Shown here piece by piece: positions 17,901 through 24,393 of a stretch of 44,787 bases of DNA. Within the stretch, counting starts at the first letter, position 1. Each line of letters begins with the position of its first letter. Source of the stretch: a virus; IMG/VR virus record IMGVR_UViG_3300049595_000603, positions 1 to 44,787 of that record; one strand, 5' to 3'. The position numbers and the translations under genes are program-made. Under the pieces are notes generated by a model. That model saw only the letters and a program-made list of their open reading frames with translations, did not search any database and was not told the DNA's origin.

Positions 17901-20900
17901 AGTTTTCTTCTTTGTCTATCTTGAGACTTAAGAATTTGTCTTTCATCACGCATCTCTGGAGTATCAATATCGTCATAAAATGCTTTGTTTCCAAGATCCA
18001 TCTTGTCAACTTTTGCTTGCGTTTCTGCTGCAGTTGGAACTGCGGAACTTCCAAGTCTAGAAGACTGTGCAGAAACTGCTGCTTCTCCTTCTTGCATTCC
18101 TTGAACAATTCCATCAGCAACTTCTCTACCAGCCTTTATTCCCTTTTTAGATGGAGACCCTGCATCAGTTCCTTGAGGTCCTCTTACTCCGTCTGCTGCT
18201 GCTGCGCCAACCTTTGCTCCCTCTGCTTCGGCTCTGGCCTTATCTTCTGCACTGGCTTCAATCTTTGGAGCAATTGATGCTAACTCTGCTTCTTGCTTTG
18301 GAATTCTATAATCTTCTACTTCTGCTCTCTTTTTTGCAATAATCGCTAGTTGTTCTTCGGATAAAGGAAGTCTTTCCTTGCTTGTTTTTCCATCTGGTCC
18401 AACTGTTGTTCTATTTACTACTGGAGACTCTACATTTGATCTTCCTCCATACATTGATTCAGATCCTGGGTAATGAGAAAACTCCATGCTGTCTATGTCG
18501 TCTGAAAGTTCTGGATGCTTTGCTTTTAATCTTTTCTTTTGTTCTGCAGCATAGTAAGCCTCTGTTGTTCTTTCATCTCTCATTGTTGCTTCTCCAGGCT
18601 TACCATCTCTACCTGGTTTTACATCAACAACTGGATTACTTGGAATTATAAAATCTTGTGCTTTCTTTGGTGCAATGCGCTGTCTAATAATTTCTTTTTC
18701 TTTATTAGTTAAATCTGTTCTTTCTTCTATTGCCTTTAATGCTTTATCTGATGCAGTCTGCCATGATGATGTGGTTCCATCGTAAGCAAGAACCATTTCG
18801 TCAAGTGTTGATTCGAGTTCTACTAATACCTCTGATGCTCTCTCTGCTGAAGCCCCTGCTTTTTCCAAAGGAACTCTGATGTTTTCGTCCATAGAGTCTC
18901 TACCAAATTCACTTTGTAAATAATCTGGATCTTGTCCCATTTCTCCAGCAGCATTTTTTCCGTGGTTTACTTCTTTTGGTGCCAGGTTTCCAGCAGCAGA
19001 ATACTTTTTTTCTAAAACGCCAACAGGCATTCTTAGTCTGTCCGTTTGTGAGTTAAGCCCTAGTTGCTCAAATAGTTTTGCAATTATGTCTGATGAAAAT
19101 GGAGATTTGCCAGTACCCTTAGAGTACTTCATTACAGAACCATTTTGAAGTGCAGCAACTAGTTCTGGGTTTTCTTTTGCAGTCTGCTTGGTAATAACAA
19201 CTTCACCAGGAGTTAACAATGCTGGAACTGTATCTCTATTTCCAGATCCTGGAACAACTCCACCTGTTGCAAACTTCTTTGGAGGCAATCCTGCTACTGC
19301 TCCTGCTGGTCCTGGAACTGTATTAAATAGTCCTGGGGAGTTGCTTGCTAGTGCTCTAGCCTGACTAGATGCATTTGAATATGCTGCTGCAAGTGAATCT
19401 ACGGCTGCTTTCTCAACATTAAAGGTAGATATCAACTGGCTATGAGATGTATGAAGTGCATTTGTTTCTGCAAGGTTTTCAATTTGTTGATTAGTTAAAT
19501 AATCAAAACCACCACCCAATACATTGTTTTGTCCATTAAGTTTTGCAATTCCTCCACGCAACATTGCAAAGAATTTTATAAGGTTGGCAACACCGTTAGC
19601 AAGAATACCAAATGTCATCAAAGCAACTGGGGCAAGGCCTCCAATTACACCAATCATAATTGTTATTACTTTTTTAGTTCCATCCCCTAGTCCATTAAAT
19701 TTTTCTAAAATCTTTCCTGCAAAGGCGACTATTGGAGTTACTGCTTCTAGGAATGCCTTGCCAACTGGAACCAACTGTGTTTTAAGGTTTTCCATTGCCT
19801 TTTTAAATTTAGCGCCAGTTGAGTCTTCAATTCTTTTTAATTCTCTTTCAGATAGAATTGCTAGTTCTTCTACTGATGCCCCAGCAAGACCAAGTGCTCG
19901 GGCTGCTTGAGAAGAATCTTTTGTAACGTTTTGGAATAATGTTGACAGACGAGCAAACTGGAACTTTCCAAATAGTTGTTCGATTGCTCTTGCACGGTTA
20001 AGTGGATCTAACGTGTCAAGCGCTCTAGCAAACCCAACAACTGTTCCCTTTAAATCTCCAGCATTATTATTGACTATACCTTTTATATTTATACCAAGTT
20101 CAGCAAGAAATTCTGCTGACTTTTTTGAAGGGTTAATCATGGATGCAAGACCAGACTTAAGTGCGTTAGCACCTTCTGATGCGTTGATTCCACCTTCCTT
20201 CATAGCAGTCATAAAGAATGCTAGATCTTCAACGTTACCACCAAGTTGCTTTACAACTGGTCCAGCCTTTGGAATAGCAATTGTTAAATCTTCAATAGAT
20301 AGAACAGTCTGGTTTTCTACTGCGTTAAGGAAGTTTATCTTGCCTGCTAGTTCTTCTGTTGCAAGACCAAACGCATTTGTTAATGATATTGTTGTCTCAA
20401 GAGCCTGCTGCTGTTCTACCTGACCAAGTACAGAAAGTCTGGTTGCCTGAACTACCTGAGCACTTAGTGCATCTCCAGTAAGACCCATTGCTGCAGCAGA
20501 GGCAGCCATTTCCATAGTATCCTTTACTGCGATTCCATATTTTGTAAACTCTTTTCCAAGTCTTTGAATATCTGCAACTGCCTTGTTTGTTGCGTCACCA
20601 GAGGTTGTCATGTCTCCATAAACTCTAGTAAACTTAAGAACAGCCTGTTCCATTTCCATGAATGTCTTTGCTGCTGTAGAGCCAAGAATGGAAAGTGGTA
20701 TTGTCAAACCAACCATCAACTGACGGCCAGCCCACTGAGTATTCTTACCAAAGTTTAAAAGTTGTGTGGAGCCTTGCTTTAATAGTTGATTCAGGAACTG
20801 CTGTCTTTGTGCAGCCATTTGCATGCGAGTTGCATAGTCTGTATACTTGCCACCAGCCATTTGTAAGTGCTTTGGTATGACCTGCAAAACCTTGATCATG

Positions 20901-21322
20901 TCTCCATTTGCAGCCTGCATCTGGATATACTGTGACTGTAGAAGTTTTACTCTATCTTTACGAGCACGGTTAATAATCTCACGCTCTTGGGCAAACATGC
21001 CCTTAAATGTTTTGGTGTTGGCTGTTGCAGCAGCGACAGTGTATCTAAAATACTCTCGCATTGAGAGTTGGTTTTTTTCAAGTGCACTAGTAAAAGATGA
21101 AGTGCTTGTCGCTACTTCTTTTTGTGTTGCTACAAACTTACCAGTTGCATTAATAGCCTGCATTAATTGGGAGTTGAGTCCCTTTTGTGCATTCATTGCA
21201 GCAACATTTCCCTGAGTTAGGGATTGGTTGAAACGGCTTAGTCCCGCCTGTAACTGACGTAATTGTGCTAGTGCATTGGAGGTATCAAAATTAATACCTA
21301 TATTTGCATTTACGTCAGCCAA
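11972..21322 (-). CDS. Tape measure protein
   Basis: A 3116-residue protein, among the longer tape measures; it would set a tail of roughly 450-470 nm. Residues 1-190 are Gln-rich and helical. About 215-490 is a TP901-type core (MEMEQAVLKFTRVYGDMT, MAASAAAMGLTGDALSAQ, FMTAMKEGGINASEGANAL). Hydrophobic segments lie near 550-590 and 1490-1560. Long Ala-rich coiled coils cover 1100-1400 and 2400-2800. A KPTP repeat occurs near the C-terminus, and the protein ends with a VPAMLTPGEFV motif typical of tape measure C-termini. The start is TTG at 21322 with AGAGGTG six bases upstream; no in-frame ATG fits. It follows the tail chaperone genes, as usual. Confidence 0.95.
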   Translation of the reverse strand: MADVNANIGINFDTSNALAQLRQLQAGLSRFNQSLTQGNVAAMNAQKGLNSQLMQAINATGKFVATQKEVATSTSSFTSALEKNQLSMREYFRYTVAAATANTKTFKGMFAQEREIINRARKDRVKLLQSQYIQMQAANGDMIKVLQVIPKHLQMAGGKYTDYATRMQMAAQRQQFLNQLLKQGSTQLLNFGKNTQWAGRQLMVGLTIPLSILGSTAAKTFMEMEQAVLKFTRVYGDMTTSGDATNKAVADIQRLGKEFTKYGIAVKDTMEMAASAAAMGLTGDALSAQVVQATRLSVLGQVEQQQALETTISLTNAFGLATEELAGKINFLNAVENQTVLSIEDLTIAIPKAGPVVKQLGGNVEDLAFFMTAMKEGGINASEGANALKSGLASMINPSKKSAEFLAELGINIKGIVNNNAGDLKGTVVGFARALDTLDPLNRARAIEQLFGKFQFARLSTLFQNVTKDSSQAARALGLAGASVEELAILSERELKRIEDSTGAKFKKAMENLKTQLVPVGKAFLEAVTPIVAFAGKILEKFNGLGDGTKKVITIMIGVIGGLAPVALMTFGILANGVANLIKFFAMLRGGIAKLNGQNNVLGGGFDYLTNQQIENLAETNALHTSHSQLISTFNVEKAAVDSLAAAYSNASSQARALASNSPGLFNTVPGPAGAVAGLPPKKFATGGVVPGSGNRDTVPALLTPGEVVITKQTAKENPELVAALQNGSVMKYSKGTGKSPFSSDIIAKLFEQLGLNSQTDRLRMPVGVLEKKYSAAGNLAPKEVNHGKNAAGEMGQDPDYLQSEFGRDSMDENIRVPLEKAGASAERASEVLVELESTLDEMVLAYDGTTSSWQTASDKALKAIEERTDLTNKEKEIIRQRIAPKKAQDFIIPSNPVVDVKPGRDGKPGEATMRDERTTEAYYAAEQKKRLKAKHPELSDDIDSMEFSHYPGSESMYGGRSNVESPVVNRTTVGPDGKTSKERLPLSEEQLAIIAKKRAEVEDYRIPKQEAELASIAPKIEASAEDKARAEAEGAKVGAAAADGVRGPQGTDAGSPSKKGIKAGREVADGIVQGMQEGEAAVSAQSSRLGSSAVPTAAETQAKVDKMDLGNKAFYDDIDTPEMRDERQILKSQDRQRRKLGATGTVGGSSSASTSSSATVSLTGRTEAAAEQLAVSTEQAATAQSQVVQQIKDESRSRVTVKGNTINIGKAREEADRLSNEASNAEASAAKLRTEAAKWEEVAAREDGKNIYTAENARALKKQADEAEIKAAELRIKAAEADIQATQLENGSATPNEIVANGTAEQGDGLRRIVDDTETTAESSEVVAGQTEELASVTQDAVNAQTENATNLSTGAQITNATTGNLNDVLQATDQTGFAQQDLAESSTNVANINEQIEAEKQRELERLKKYNAEQAALQAAENGIVPPGSQSQNDLNKNRMGSVEAYEEASNYTRDKNGHILFDPELDKDGKRQPTTLTESQIKKKKRGMRREKVGKFSGKVSGAAGTAAMVAGMAGAPPAVTAGLGAVATVAQFAPMIAGMTGPQGIVAALAAVAIGAYALNKKLEGTAIAIAKFTRSTTVSADMLKKIGEQTGKVGASELMNKRRGEGQLNTYVEVNRKSTMESAQFLEGEAGKALQNAFVANATKNGTQVAAEQFALQIAAAISDGTIAPELGQDIATQMGINLKDSVAGVRINLELRKLIGPNGEDLAKDPLEVRARIAQRSASLSEELVRKVNSKDRSEVGGNSKLSMFGTLGLIGAASGSDKTAALAVAGSSAIETAQAQADAMSMYYDEQLKTLKNELVATTNKEKQLEIQEKIVAMTKEQEAGMARLNNLVAAQISRQTSYASDIINQNKSKLFTGNNFLNDAARRQDAFFDAQKADVKAKYKGTAQEASAQRVLDLGARADEDKSFANKNEGRTFEAKINFLMQSGQMQPEQIETMMKIFKGDLKKMDTVLAVGMRLHGGAKMAELAGMLSGVDKKTAKRIMIQMSRKNPEEFDRVGKAIAVLQRSDGLEVDMQATIDTIGMPGLVELSNKLAALEALPDPIEKEAIIKFGIDNNVDMQGIIDNWDYYSKLKPEVRKEAFETYTTLFTTATSFKTQAEKDAWVKLQAENAAILKGDKGSAKYTAEYNTVIRLLTLDANGKPLPLNDFKAAAAWANKGVEAIFGSDPTIASKPGGPLDGGDKGSKKNPLDFLEELAMRIKNVRDGAFDATQPLKSMLAALNSKKAKKDISSLMDVFDGLQQRMLKMKVPKEFRDMIMGMSAEDFKAIANLKNEKAIFKFKKGKPRTKANIEGLTKTGDGLMRFYREAQIGEAQLVNKETVSEIADKEKAFRMLIASGVSATDALKHVEDAAVAAAIAAGTLGKEGSPERKAYIDDLKKASSELERFALRQKMIQANEEFKLLEQMPKLMTAMKAAGMSADQMAAALEDPALAKHLIEDLKDGKVDAKEIADFLNSIEAKKIIDIQVKYNAGKYGEAAQPGIDAAERLFAALESGIRNGVEGFSSPQNKIDVATIQKNNKLIAEAELKAAGFRHQIELINREIRGMERDIEMNYTRPIEEASEKISDMERELEMNPIFGNRAIGKLNDENTKLSNDLAIMANQAEKINERYDKQAEALQKVADINDGIIAQQQSQLDLADALTQGDISAAARAMQASRADQASRNQEGVMDALEQARTNELDGLRGAESGLSQLQISERQFVISQEIYKMENNPERLKIMADILALQDKIYDFEEGREAALLKIRDKEDAIYKINKEQLWPLEDSIADMQHQNDLAQRRLDIDVSNLTVLGKSRDQFEKIKAEIELSEVAAQNLTAVFGGMLAAIEAIRAKWAEVIAAIAAAQNAAAAQVVADGIKANADAAAEEVAADAAAAVDGSAGSKSDSAADAYAAALAKGHFESAAKAAAGVSPSKLALAESGAIGAASIASQLAAAQARLSASTTTSKPTPKPTPKPTPKPTPTPTPKKQVDPNPGIKPGTGVYSGSTFIPAQKLVPGTGVYVGSKFVPPQYKSKGGLISGVLGNSTFARGTDTVPAMLTPGEFVMSKYAVQSYGLEKMKSINNGSSVGDSVYNYSINVNVESEANPDEIARVVMTQIRSVESQKLRGTRI
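12407..12468 (-). repeat. KPTP-encoding 12-bp tandem repeat in the tape measure gene
   Basis: Roughly five tandem copies of a 12-base unit (GGTGTAGGCTTT on the plus strand) encode a Lys-Pro-Thr-Pro linker near the C-terminus. Such repeats are prone to change copy number; the linker probably separates the helical body from the terminal VPAMLTPGEFV motif. Confidence 0.85.
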
Positions 21323-21335
21323 TCACGACACCTCT

Positions 21336-21659
21336 TTACTTGATTGAGTTTAAAAGACCTGTTGCATCAGAAAGGTTCATACCTGAAGCAGCATCAATGA
21401 TCTTGTAGACTGTAGGAAGATCTAGATTTTCCTCAATCGCCTCTCTGTTGTCTGCTAATGCAGGCAAGTATTGTTTAAATGCAATCTGGACACAGTCAAG
21501 CAAAACATCCATTGACTTGTCGTTATCATCTGCCACATCCTGAAGACCTGAAAAATTCTTCATAAATGGCTTAAGCAAAGAGATCTTAAGTGGTCTTGCT
21601 TCAAACTTTGTACCGTCGATAAGAGAAAGTTCGTTCTTATCTTTAACATCTGTACTCAT
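21336..21659 (-). CDS. Short tail assembly chaperone paralogue (G-like)
   Basis: A 107-residue protein between the longer chaperone and the tape measure gene. It aligns with the N-terminal half of the longer one: both have DG-x-x-x-E-x-x-PLKI near the start, a QF/QYLP-type helix, and a closing motif (LDLPTVYKIIDAASGM here, VDLQNIYDILDITAGI there). These proteins chaperone the tape measure before tube assembly. The second ATG (Met-Ser-Thr) is the better start because GGAGG lies six bases before it; the upstream ATG at 21671 overlaps that Shine-Dalgarno. It has no C-terminal T-like extension, so it probably supplies a free G-type protein. Confidence 0.75.
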   Translation of the reverse strand: MSTDVKDKNELSLIDGTKFEARPLKISLLKPFMKNFSGLQDVADDNDKSMDVLLDCVQIAFKQYLPALADNREAIEENLDLPTVYKIIDAASGMNLSDATGLLNSIK

Positions 21660-21683
21660 ATTATCCTCCATTGTAGTTGTTTA

Positions 21684-21692
21684 ATTATACCA
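21684..21692 (-). promoter_or_regulatory. Extended -10 promoter TGGTATAAT upstream of short chaperone
   Basis: The minus strand reads TGG-TATAAT in the gap between the two chaperone genes, about 24 bases before the preferred ATG at 21659. A leader with GGAGG follows, so this gene would have a normal ribosome-binding site. Confidence 0.6.
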
Positions 21693-21708
21693 TAAACAGG
21701 CTTGTTTT

Positions 21709-22392
21709 TTACTCTATTTTTTCATAATTTAGACCTAGGCCTATGCCAAATCCAGCCCTTTGTGCATTGACTCCTTGAAGCGCAACAATGTCTTTTGAGT
21801 TGGCTGCTTGACCACCACTAAATACTCTGGCTTTCATTTCTTCCCAAGCATTACTCTTTTGAGCATTTTTATCTAGGTCAACCCCCTGCATTGCTGCAAG
21901 GAACTTTTTTTCATCGTAGTTTAATTCTCTGCCTATAGACAGTGTTATCATTAATTCTGGCATGGACAAAGATCTTTCAAGTTCGTCATAATCTTTCCAT
22001 ATGCCCAACAAAAACACCTCAGACTCTAATTTTGCTAAATCTAGTTCATCCCAGGAAGATCCGCTATCTACGGCTTGTTTTTTTATTGGCTCCTCAGATT
22101 GTTCATTAATCTTAATCCCAGCAGTTATATCCAGTATGTCATATATATTTTGTAAGTCAACATACTCTTCTAGCATTTCTTGAGTCTGTGTGATTTCTGG
22201 TCTAAACTGTTTCATACATATTCTTGCACATTTTGATAATGCAATTATTGCTTCAAGGTCTCCTCTGGAGTTTCTTACCTCATCAAAGATATCCATTAAC
22301 TGTCTAAGATATTTTATTTTTAATGGGGCTAACTCTATCTCTACACCATCTTGTAGGATAATATTTTTTGTATTATAAACAGTTGTTGCCAT
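21709..22392 (-). CDS. Long tail assembly chaperone (G-T type in one frame)
   Basis: A 227-residue protein directly downstream of the major tail gene. Residues 1-95 match the G-like chaperone domain. Residues 110-205 (DELDLAKLESEVFLLG, RELNYDEKKFLAAMQGVDLD) look like the T-type extension that most siphophages reach by -1 frameshifting. Here G and T are in one open frame. A run of seven A (22078-22084) at codons Ile-Lys-Lys 103-105 is a slippery site at the junction; a -1 or +1 slip would stop within a few codons and give a short G-only protein. The start at 22392 was chosen because an extended -10 ends six bases before it; upstream codons run into a terminator hairpin. Confidence 0.75.
   Translation of the reverse strand: MATTVYNTKNIILQDGVEIELAPLKIKYLRQLMDIFDEVRNSRGDLEAIIALSKCARICMKQFRPEITQTQEMLEEYVDLQNIYDILDITAGIKINEQSEEPIKKQAVDSGSSWDELDLAKLESEVFLLGIWKDYDELERSLSMPELMITLSIGRELNYDEKKFLAAMQGVDLDKNAQKSNAWEEMKARVFSGGQAANSKDIVALQGVNAQRAGFGIGLGLNYEKIE
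22078..22084 (-). promoter_or_regulatory. Candidate A7 frameshift site at the G/T junction
   Basis: The minus strand reads ATA AAA AAA CAA, so tRNA-Lys pairs can slip by one base onto identical codons (A AAA AAA). In the -1 frame a TAG follows after four codons (22064-22066); in the +1 frame a TAG follows after two. Slipping would truncate rather than extend the product. No strong downstream stem-loop is obvious, so this is a candidate only. Confidence 0.45.
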
Positions 22393-22398
22393 CATACA

Positions 22399-22407
22399 AG
22401 TATACCA
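22399..22407 (-). promoter_or_regulatory. Extended -10 promoter TGGTATACT (leaderless start of long chaperone)
   Basis: The minus strand reads TGG-TATACT, six bases before the ATG at 22392 and immediately after the hairpin at 22415-22440. No Shine-Dalgarno is present. Confidence 0.65.
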
Positions 22408-22414
22408 AACAGAA

Positions 22415-22440
22415 AGGCCCAACCCCGAAGGATTGAGCCT
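22415..22440 (-). terminator. Terminator-like hairpin after the major tail gene
   Basis: An 11-base-pair stem (with two G-T pairs) closes a TTCG tetraloop on the minus strand, starting 18 bases after the major tail stop codon. TTCTGTTT follows. The stem is strong and the U-tract is interrupted, so it may terminate partly or protect the 3' end of the tail mRNA. Confidence 0.75.
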
Positions 22441-22458
22441 CTCATATATTAAGTTGTA

Positions 22459-23097
22459 TTATGCGCCTGCTGGGATAGTGCGATCTACGATCTTACCGTA
22501 TGATGCATTATCGTTTGGAAGAAGACGGAATGATACTTCGAACATTGTCGCTTCGTCTCTCTTTGCAGATACTGAAACGCTTTCGATTGAAAGTGCACGG
22601 TATGCTACATAGATTCTTTCGATTGAAGATCCTGCTGCACAGTCTCCTGTACCTGGACCTACTGCAACCAAACCACGCTCAACTGGACATTCTCCGATGT
22701 CTCCTGCTGAAAGGTTGAGTGCTGATGATCCTGCTCCTGCAGTGTTGTATGCTCCTAGATCGTCGTCCTTACCTGCTAATGCAAATAGAAGATTCTCTAG
22801 TGTTGCTTCTGCAAATGTAGTATTTAGGTTAACCTGCATGCCTTGCTTAAATAACTTAGCAACGTCAAGTACCTGGTCTACTGCAACTTCACCGAAATCT
22901 GGCTGGAATTGAATTTCCAAACCATTCATTGTGTATCCAACGTTACGGAATGCGTCGTCATCAGAAAGGGAATCCTTAAATGATGTCGCTGCTTCGTATG
23001 CTGGAAGGTCTGCGTCTGTGAGTACGCCTGCTTCATGTGTGAAGAGGGCTGCTGCTCCAACGATAATATCGTTGCTGCTACCACGTGTATATGCCAT
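22459..23097 (-). CDS. Major tail tube protein
   Basis: A 212-residue protein placed between the tail terminator gene and the chaperone genes, the standard site of the major tail protein. It begins MAYTRGSSNDIIVGAAALF and contains a short NGLEIQFQPDFGEV strand segment and alternating strands in the C-terminal half (SIESVSVSAKRDEATMFEVSF), as in tube proteins. The ATG at 23097 is preceded by AGAGGTG; a GTG three codons upstream is less likely. Its isolated -10 promoter, long leader, strong ribosome-binding site and terminator hairpin suggest a separately and highly expressed mRNA, as expected for a protein with hundreds of copies in such a long tail. Confidence 0.85.
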   Translation of the reverse strand: MAYTRGSSNDIIVGAAALFTHEAGVLTDADLPAYEAATSFKDSLSDDDAFRNVGYTMNGLEIQFQPDFGEVAVDQVLDVAKLFKQGMQVNLNTTFAEATLENLLFALAGKDDDLGAYNTAGAGSSALNLSAGDIGECPVERGLVAVGPGTGDCAAGSSIERIYVAYRALSIESVSVSAKRDEATMFEVSFRLLPNDNASYGKIVDRTIPAGA

Positions 23098-23151
23098 ATT
23101 TTTCACCTCTTTTTTTTCTTTTGGATTAAAAGGGCTTGTTTCCTCACCTTA

Positions 23152-23160
23152 ATTATAGCA
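23152..23160 (-). promoter_or_regulatory. Extended -10 promoter TGCTATAAT of the major tail gene
   Basis: The minus strand reads TGC-TATAAT, about 54 bases upstream of the ATG at 23097. The leader between contains a purine-rich stretch and AGAGGTG. No consensus -35 is seen at the expected distance. Confidence 0.65.
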
Positions 23161-23167
23161 TCCCTTT

Positions 23168-23719
23168 TTAGGGGTTTACTGAGTCAATTATGTCTTGCAT
23201 CTGGTGGTAGTCGTAGTCGATGATTATTTTGTTACCCGCATAGGTTCTGGCTGTTCCAAAGTCAACTATGTCCCTTGCCTCTTCTAATTGGTAAATCCTA
23301 AAGTTGTGGAAGTAGAATTTACAGGTCATGCCACCTATTGGGGCGTGATTTCTAGCCCAAGTATTTATATCTTCGGCAGTCTCATCACCACGATCCATAA
23401 GCCTTAAAACTGCTTCTTGTATTTGAATCATTCTAACTATTGGATTGTCTGCCTGAGCATAAAAATAGTACAAAACTTGCTCGCATTTAATATGTGGAAA
23501 TGCTCCACGGCGCATTCTAAACATTCTGTCATATACAGCCATTGCTCCACCTTCGGGAAATGATGTCTGTAATGCTTCTATTGTTGATGGGCCTGTTGGA
23601 AAAAATGGAATTAGTTCATTTTGACTTCCAGGTTGAGGTAGAAAGTCTGCAAGTTTTTCTTGTAAGTATGTATTAATCCATAATATAGGAGTGTTCATTG
23701 GTGATAGTGAGTCTGTCAT
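23168..23719 (-). CDS. Tail terminator-like protein
   Basis: A 183-residue protein encoded just before the major tail protein, where siphophages place the tail terminator (lambda gpU-like), which caps the tube at the head end. Visible features are an N-terminal helix (ILWINTYLQEKLADFLP), a strand-loop region with FPHIKCEQVLYYFYAQA, a helix (RMIQIQEAVLRLMDRG) and a strand-rich C-terminus (CKFYFHNFRIYQLEEARD). These suit the mixed alpha/beta terminator fold. Its start touches the stop of the neck gene. The call depends mostly on gene order. Confidence 0.6.
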   Translation of the reverse strand: MTDSLSPMNTPILWINTYLQEKLADFLPQPGSQNELIPFFPTGPSTIEALQTSFPEGGAMAVYDRMFRMRRGAFPHIKCEQVLYYFYAQADNPIVRMIQIQEAVLRLMDRGDETAEDINTWARNHAPIGGMTCKFYFHNFRIYQLEEARDIVDFGTARTYAGNKIIIDYDYHQMQDIIDSVNP

Positions 23720-24393
23720 TATGATGCCACCGTTGCGTTAGCGACCCATCGATATCCTGTAGATAAACCAACAGACTTTCCGCCACGCTTTCCCCTTCCT
23801 AAATTTTTCTTATACGATATTGGGTTCTCGAAGTACTGCTTAAGATTACCACTATTTAAAAATGCTTGAGTAAAGTATCTACCAAAAAACATATCAAAGG
23901 CTTTTTCGAATTCTCCCTGTGTAGTTCCTCCTGGGTTATCAACAACAACCTTCTTTCTGGTGTAGACTACTTCTCCATTTACTTCAAATCTCAAAACCTC
24001 AGAGTTGCGTGGTTTTATAACTACGGTTGTTCCATCTTCCATTATTGATGCTTTATTACGAAACGGCTCTTTTGATCCCTGCTTAATTGTGCTTGACTGT
24101 TTAAATGATGATATAAATGAAAGACCAATGTTGCTAACAGTATAGTTTATGTCAAACAGTCTGGCATCTGGGCTACCATTTTTATACCACTCATAAACAT
24201 GGTGCAAAGTTTCTGGAGACACTCTTGCGTTGGAGTCTATAAATTGAGAAGCAATTTCAGAAACTTCAGTTCCAAGTGACTTTAAAAACTCAGTCTTACC
24301 TTTTTGGACTCCTTCAGTAAAGCCAACAGAGTAGTCAATAATGTTCTTCATTTCTTTTTTAAATGCTTTGTTGTCAAATCTAACGGCTATCAT
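23719..24393 (-). CDS. Neck / HK97 gp10-like head-tail protein
   Basis: A 224-residue protein in the slot between head-tail stopper and tail terminator. The first part (FDNKAFKKEMKNIIDYSVGF, then GKTEFLKSLGTEVSEIASQFI) resembles the helical start of HK97 gp10-like proteins. The C-terminus is basic and Gly-rich (NLGRGKRGGKSVGLSTGYRW), which may contact DNA or the portal ring; that is inference. It overlaps the preceding gene by four bases (ATGA), showing translational coupling. Longer than typical gp10 (about 130-150 residues), with an inserted strand block in the middle. Confidence 0.55.
   Translation of the reverse strand: MIAVRFDNKAFKKEMKNIIDYSVGFTEGVQKGKTEFLKSLGTEVSEIASQFIDSNARVSPETLHHVYEWYKNGSPDARLFDINYTVSNIGLSFISSFKQSSTIKQGSKEPFRNKASIMEDGTTVVIKPRNSEVLRFEVNGEVVYTRKKVVVDNPGGTTQGEFEKAFDMFFGRYFTQAFLNSGNLKQYFENPISYKKNLGRGKRGGKSVGLSTGYRWVANATVAS

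Noticed and set aside
17600-18650. Possible frame breaks or a second gene within the tape measure, suggested by many ORFs on both strands
   Set aside because: The minus-strand tape measure frame is open throughout and keeps coiled-coil character; no frameshift is needed.
21694-21707. AAACA/TGTTT inverted repeat between the two chaperone genes
   Set aside because: A five-base-pair AT-rich stem with a four-base loop is too weak to support a terminator. The nearby T-run is on the plus strand, where no gene ends.
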